A DNA stretch of 64,000 bases from Alphaproteobacteria bacterium. GTDB lineage: Bacteria; Pseudomonadota; Alphaproteobacteria; Caulobacterales; Hyphomonadaceae. Below the pieces are notes generated by a model that made no database searches, was not told where the DNA came from, and saw nothing but the letters and a program-made list of their open reading frames with translations. This document shows, one piece after another, positions 62,017 through 64,000 of the stretch. The stretch is taken from positions 1 through 64,000 of the forward strand of contig JAHJYW010000002.1 in the NCBI GenBank assembly GCA_018827375.1. Reading direction: 5' to 3'. Position numbers and translations under genes: made by a program. Position 1 is the stretch's first letter. Each line of letters begins with the position of its first letter.

Positions 62017-62619
62017 AAGGAAACAAGGCTCTAACGCCTTATCGGGAAACGCCAAAAATGACCGTGCCCCACTGGCGCCCCGGTTGAGGCTCCGTAACCA
62101 TCTGTGATCGTCTGGCTAGGCCGCCATTGGACGAAACCGCCCTCCAGCCGATGCATGCCAACGATTGCCCTCTCTTGGCGGTTTAATGCGCTTACGCAAG
62201 CTACCATGTGAGCACTAAGGCAAGGGCAGGGAACGGGGGTATTCGAGTCGCCGGATTCGGCATGACTTACTCACGTCTTTGGCCCATTCCTGTCGTTCGC
62301 AGGTAGAATGCCAATGTCCACTTCCGGCATCTGAGTAGACTGAGCAAACAACTCCATCGAGCGCGGAATTTGTAGGGAGATACGGTCTTGTCGGGCACGT
62401 TAGCATCCATCCCCTAAAGGCAACTCACGCCTCTAAAATACGATACGGTATGCGAGATCGCCATCTGATTACGAGGAAAGAGTGTTTTCTACATATAAGC
62501 GAAGGTTGTTGAGGTTTCATTTGCGTGTGTTACGGCATTTTTCGCAAATAAAGGGTGAAATGGACTAGCCCTTTAAATACCAACATCTGCTAAAATTTCC
62601 GTCCCTACAGGAGATAATT
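62017..62619. other. 603-bp region with no convincing gene
   Basis: No conserved protein is visible. From about 62220 to 62410 the minus strand reads TGGACATTGGCATTC and AACGACAGGAATGGGCC, fragments that resemble a decayed sequence scattered in many proteobacterial genomes; the 63-codon open frame there is probably chance. Base composition falls after about 62440, where AT-rich DNA with an inverted repeat TTTGCG-N17-CGCAAA (62520-62548) may hold the promoter of the next gene. Confidence 0.5.
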
Positions 62620-64000
62620 TTGATAAAATATTTGATGATTACAGTGCCGTTAGTGACGCTAGCGGCATGTTCCGGAGGCGGTCCATCGCCTCAGCCCACA
62701 TCGCCACCTGTCGCTATTAACGTCGCTCCCTCGGTAACTGTCTCAACGACGTCAACCGTGTTCGAAGGTATTACAAAATTTGTCGCGCGCATTTCAGCAA
62801 CCGATGCTGATGGCGATGTAATCAATTATAGCATTCAAGGGCCAGACGCGCAGTTTTTTGGTTTATCATTCGATGATGTAGGGCCGCGTATCATCGTGCT
62901 TTCAAACTTGGATTTTGAAGACCCTCGCGATGCTGACCATGATAATGTCTACATGTTAGAAGCGGTCGCTAGCGATAATGTAAACTCCTCGACATTTGCT
63001 TTTACAGTTACAGTGACCGATATCGCAAATGACGGCATCTTCCGTATCTCAGATGCTAACGGCGTCTACCCCTCGCCAGACCTAAATGCTGACAGTCTTC
63101 CCGATATTGTCGTAACATCGGATACGCCTGAGAATGCGCCGGTCGGTTCAGAGCTTGCAGGCGTTATTATTTCACGGGCGGCCCTTACGACCGAAGGGCC
63201 AATAGAGGCTGAGCTGTCAGCGCTTTATGCGCCAGGAGCAGGCGCTCGCAGCGCACTGGCAATAATTGCTGATGATGCAGGTCGGTTTCCACCGCGTCTC
63301 TCGTTTACAACGGGTCAAACGCTCAACGGCACGACCGCGTCGACCTATCTTTCCATGACTGGATATGAATTCGACAACTCACCAGCGGTGCAGTTCAATC
63401 GCGACACGGCTGTTATTTTCCCGGATACCTACCAAGATATATTGATTGGAACGGGCACGCTGGATCTTGCAGATACCAAGCTGCCTATGGGCGTTCGATC
63501 TACGCAAAGTCAGGTAATTGGCGGTTTGGAGGCGTTTGTTCCTGTTGGCGACTTTAATGGAGACGGTATCTCTGAAGTCATCGAAGACCGCACTCCGTCT
63601 GCTACCGCTGAAATTTCAGTTGAAGCCAGTTTCTCCATTTTTGATGGTATAGGAATGCGGAGTAGTGCTTCCGGCAGTTTGTTCCCCAGTGTTTTGGGAG
63701 CAAGTCCTTCAGCCCGAACATTGACCTTCTCTGAAGCAGAGTTTGTTGCCAACAAGGCATACGCAATACCCCAAGCTTACAGGAGTGCAGGCAAAGTTGA
63801 TGTTACAGGCGATGGAGTTGACGACTTTGTCGTAAACATCGGACTGCGGGGCAATCAACCGGTCACTCCAAATGTGACACCCGGCCCCGAGGGCACAGTC
63901 ATTGAGATAGTATCGGGCGCGGCTTTGATGGCACGTCCAGCCGGCAGCACACCTGTTGAATCGTTTATCAGCCCGGAGCGCTTGCGGATCACTGTTCCTT
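62620..64000 (+). CDS. Lipoprotein with FG-GAP-like repeats, unfinished at the right edge
   Basis: An open frame of 460 codons without a stop. TTG 62620 is chosen as start since AGGAG (62609-62613) is 6 bp before it; MIKYLMITVPLVTLAAC is then a lipoprotein signal with LAAC. A Ser/Pro linker precedes a cadherin/Ig-like segment with FEGITKFVARISATDADGDV and FAFTVTVTDIAND. Later the calcium-loop patterns DLNADSLPDIVV, GDFNGDGISEVIE and DVTGDGVDDFVV look like FG-GAP repeats. It is likely a surface adhesin or scaffold. Its lower GC and codon use (AAT, TTT, GAT, AGT) differ from the rest of the window. Confidence 0.75.
   Translation, partial: MIKYLMITVPLVTLAACSGGGPSPQPTSPPVAINVAPSVTVSTTSTVFEGITKFVARISATDADGDVINYSIQGPDAQFFGLSFDDVGPRIIVLSNLDFEDPRDADHDNVYMLEAVASDNVNSSTFAFTVTVTDIANDGIFRISDANGVYPSPDLNADSLPDIVVTSDTPENAPVGSELAGVIISRAALTTEGPIEAELSALYAPGAGARSALAIIADDAGRFPPRLSFTTGQTLNGTTASTYLSMTGYEFDNSPAVQFNRDTAVIFPDTYQDILIGTGTLDLADTKLPMGVRSTQSQVIGGLEAFVPVGDFNGDGISEVIEDRTPSATAEISVEASFSIFDGIGMRSSASGSLFPSVLGASPSARTLTFSEAEFVANKAYAIPQAYRSAGKVDVTGDGVDDFVVNIGLRGNQPVTPNVTPGPEGTVIEIVSGAALMARPAGSTPVESFISPERLRITVP

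Noticed and set aside
62236-62258. ATTCGAGTCGCCGG as a degenerate copy of the tRNA 3' end (att site)
   Set aside because: Only partly similar to TTCGAATCGCTCCGG, with gaps; too short to call an attachment site.
62215-62406. 63-codon open frame on the minus strand
   Set aside because: Low-complexity Ser/Arg/Cys mix, no ribosome site; it lies in the decayed segment.
1-64000. CRISPR array, IS element or prophage
   Set aside because: No direct-repeat/spacer pattern, no transposase or phage structural gene was seen.

Overview
The window looks like a high-GC alphaproteobacterial chromosome segment, most likely from the Hyphomonadaceae (Hyphomonas/Henriciella type); the family name is an inference. 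The grounds are gene orders typical of the class: ubiB-coaBC-dut, yggT-DUF167-folD, secA/PPIase-argJ-mutT, methyltransferase/comF-grxC-DUF1178, rpsU/COQ9, an aa3-oxidase subunit IV of the alphaproteobacterial type, and LexA-like boxes of the GAAC-N7-GAAC form. I see no IS element, prophage or CRISPR array.

Layout. 0-5.7 kb: ubiquinone, CoA and dUTP metabolism (ubiB, coaBC, GNAT, dut), a PspB-like protein and an RDD membrane protein. 5.7-16.3 kb: a Pif1/RecD-like helicase, a GNAT protein, a large secreted protein, lpdA, three membrane proteins, a decayed WYL regulator, an O6-alkylguanine repair protein, a Cys-rich protein, an SDR, a VOC protein and an MFS transporter. 16.4-23.3 kb: yggT, DUF167, folD and an HNH protein in one tight unit; soxR with a textbook SoxR box facing a VOC gene; an exported M20 amidohydrolase; and two divergent citrate synthases, one fused to a DNA-binding HTH. 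23.3-31.9 kb: secA, a lipoprotein PPIase, argJ, mutT and a lone Flp pilin chained by overlapping codons, a methyltransferase, a damaged comF, grxC, DUF1178, the oxidase subunit IV and a DksA-like zinc finger. 32-37.5 kb: an ABC exporter pair, rpsU (apparently starting at AUC), COQ9, DUF2794 and a small gene behind two LexA-like boxes. 37.5-47.6 kb: a VWA lipoprotein, a DUF885 lipoprotein, SapC, a DsbD-type thiol reductase plus redoxin, an NTF2-like/MarR divergent pair and an alpha/beta hydrolase. 47.8-56.8 kb: a two-repeat secreted protein, a Tat-type PLP enzyme and lactone oxidase operon, ferredoxin-NADP reductase, rhodanese, a GGDEF-EAL protein, a beta-propeller phytase and thymidine kinase. 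57-61.9 kb: an extracytoplasmic peptidase block (gamma-glutamyltransferase, P1-family peptidase, two tandem trypsin-like proteases). 61.9-64 kb: tRNA-Arg(ACG), about 600 bp with no convincing gene, then an AT-richer, unfinished lipoprotein with FG-GAP-like repeats, which may be the edge of an acquired island.

The most notable points are the non-canonical rpsU start, the LexA-box small gene, the SoxR-box VOC gene, the HTH-citrate synthase pair, the exported PLP/FAD enzyme pair, and two broken genes (comF with an apparent internal deletion, and a WYL regulator with a frameshift). No wholly new multi-gene defence or mobile system is evident.
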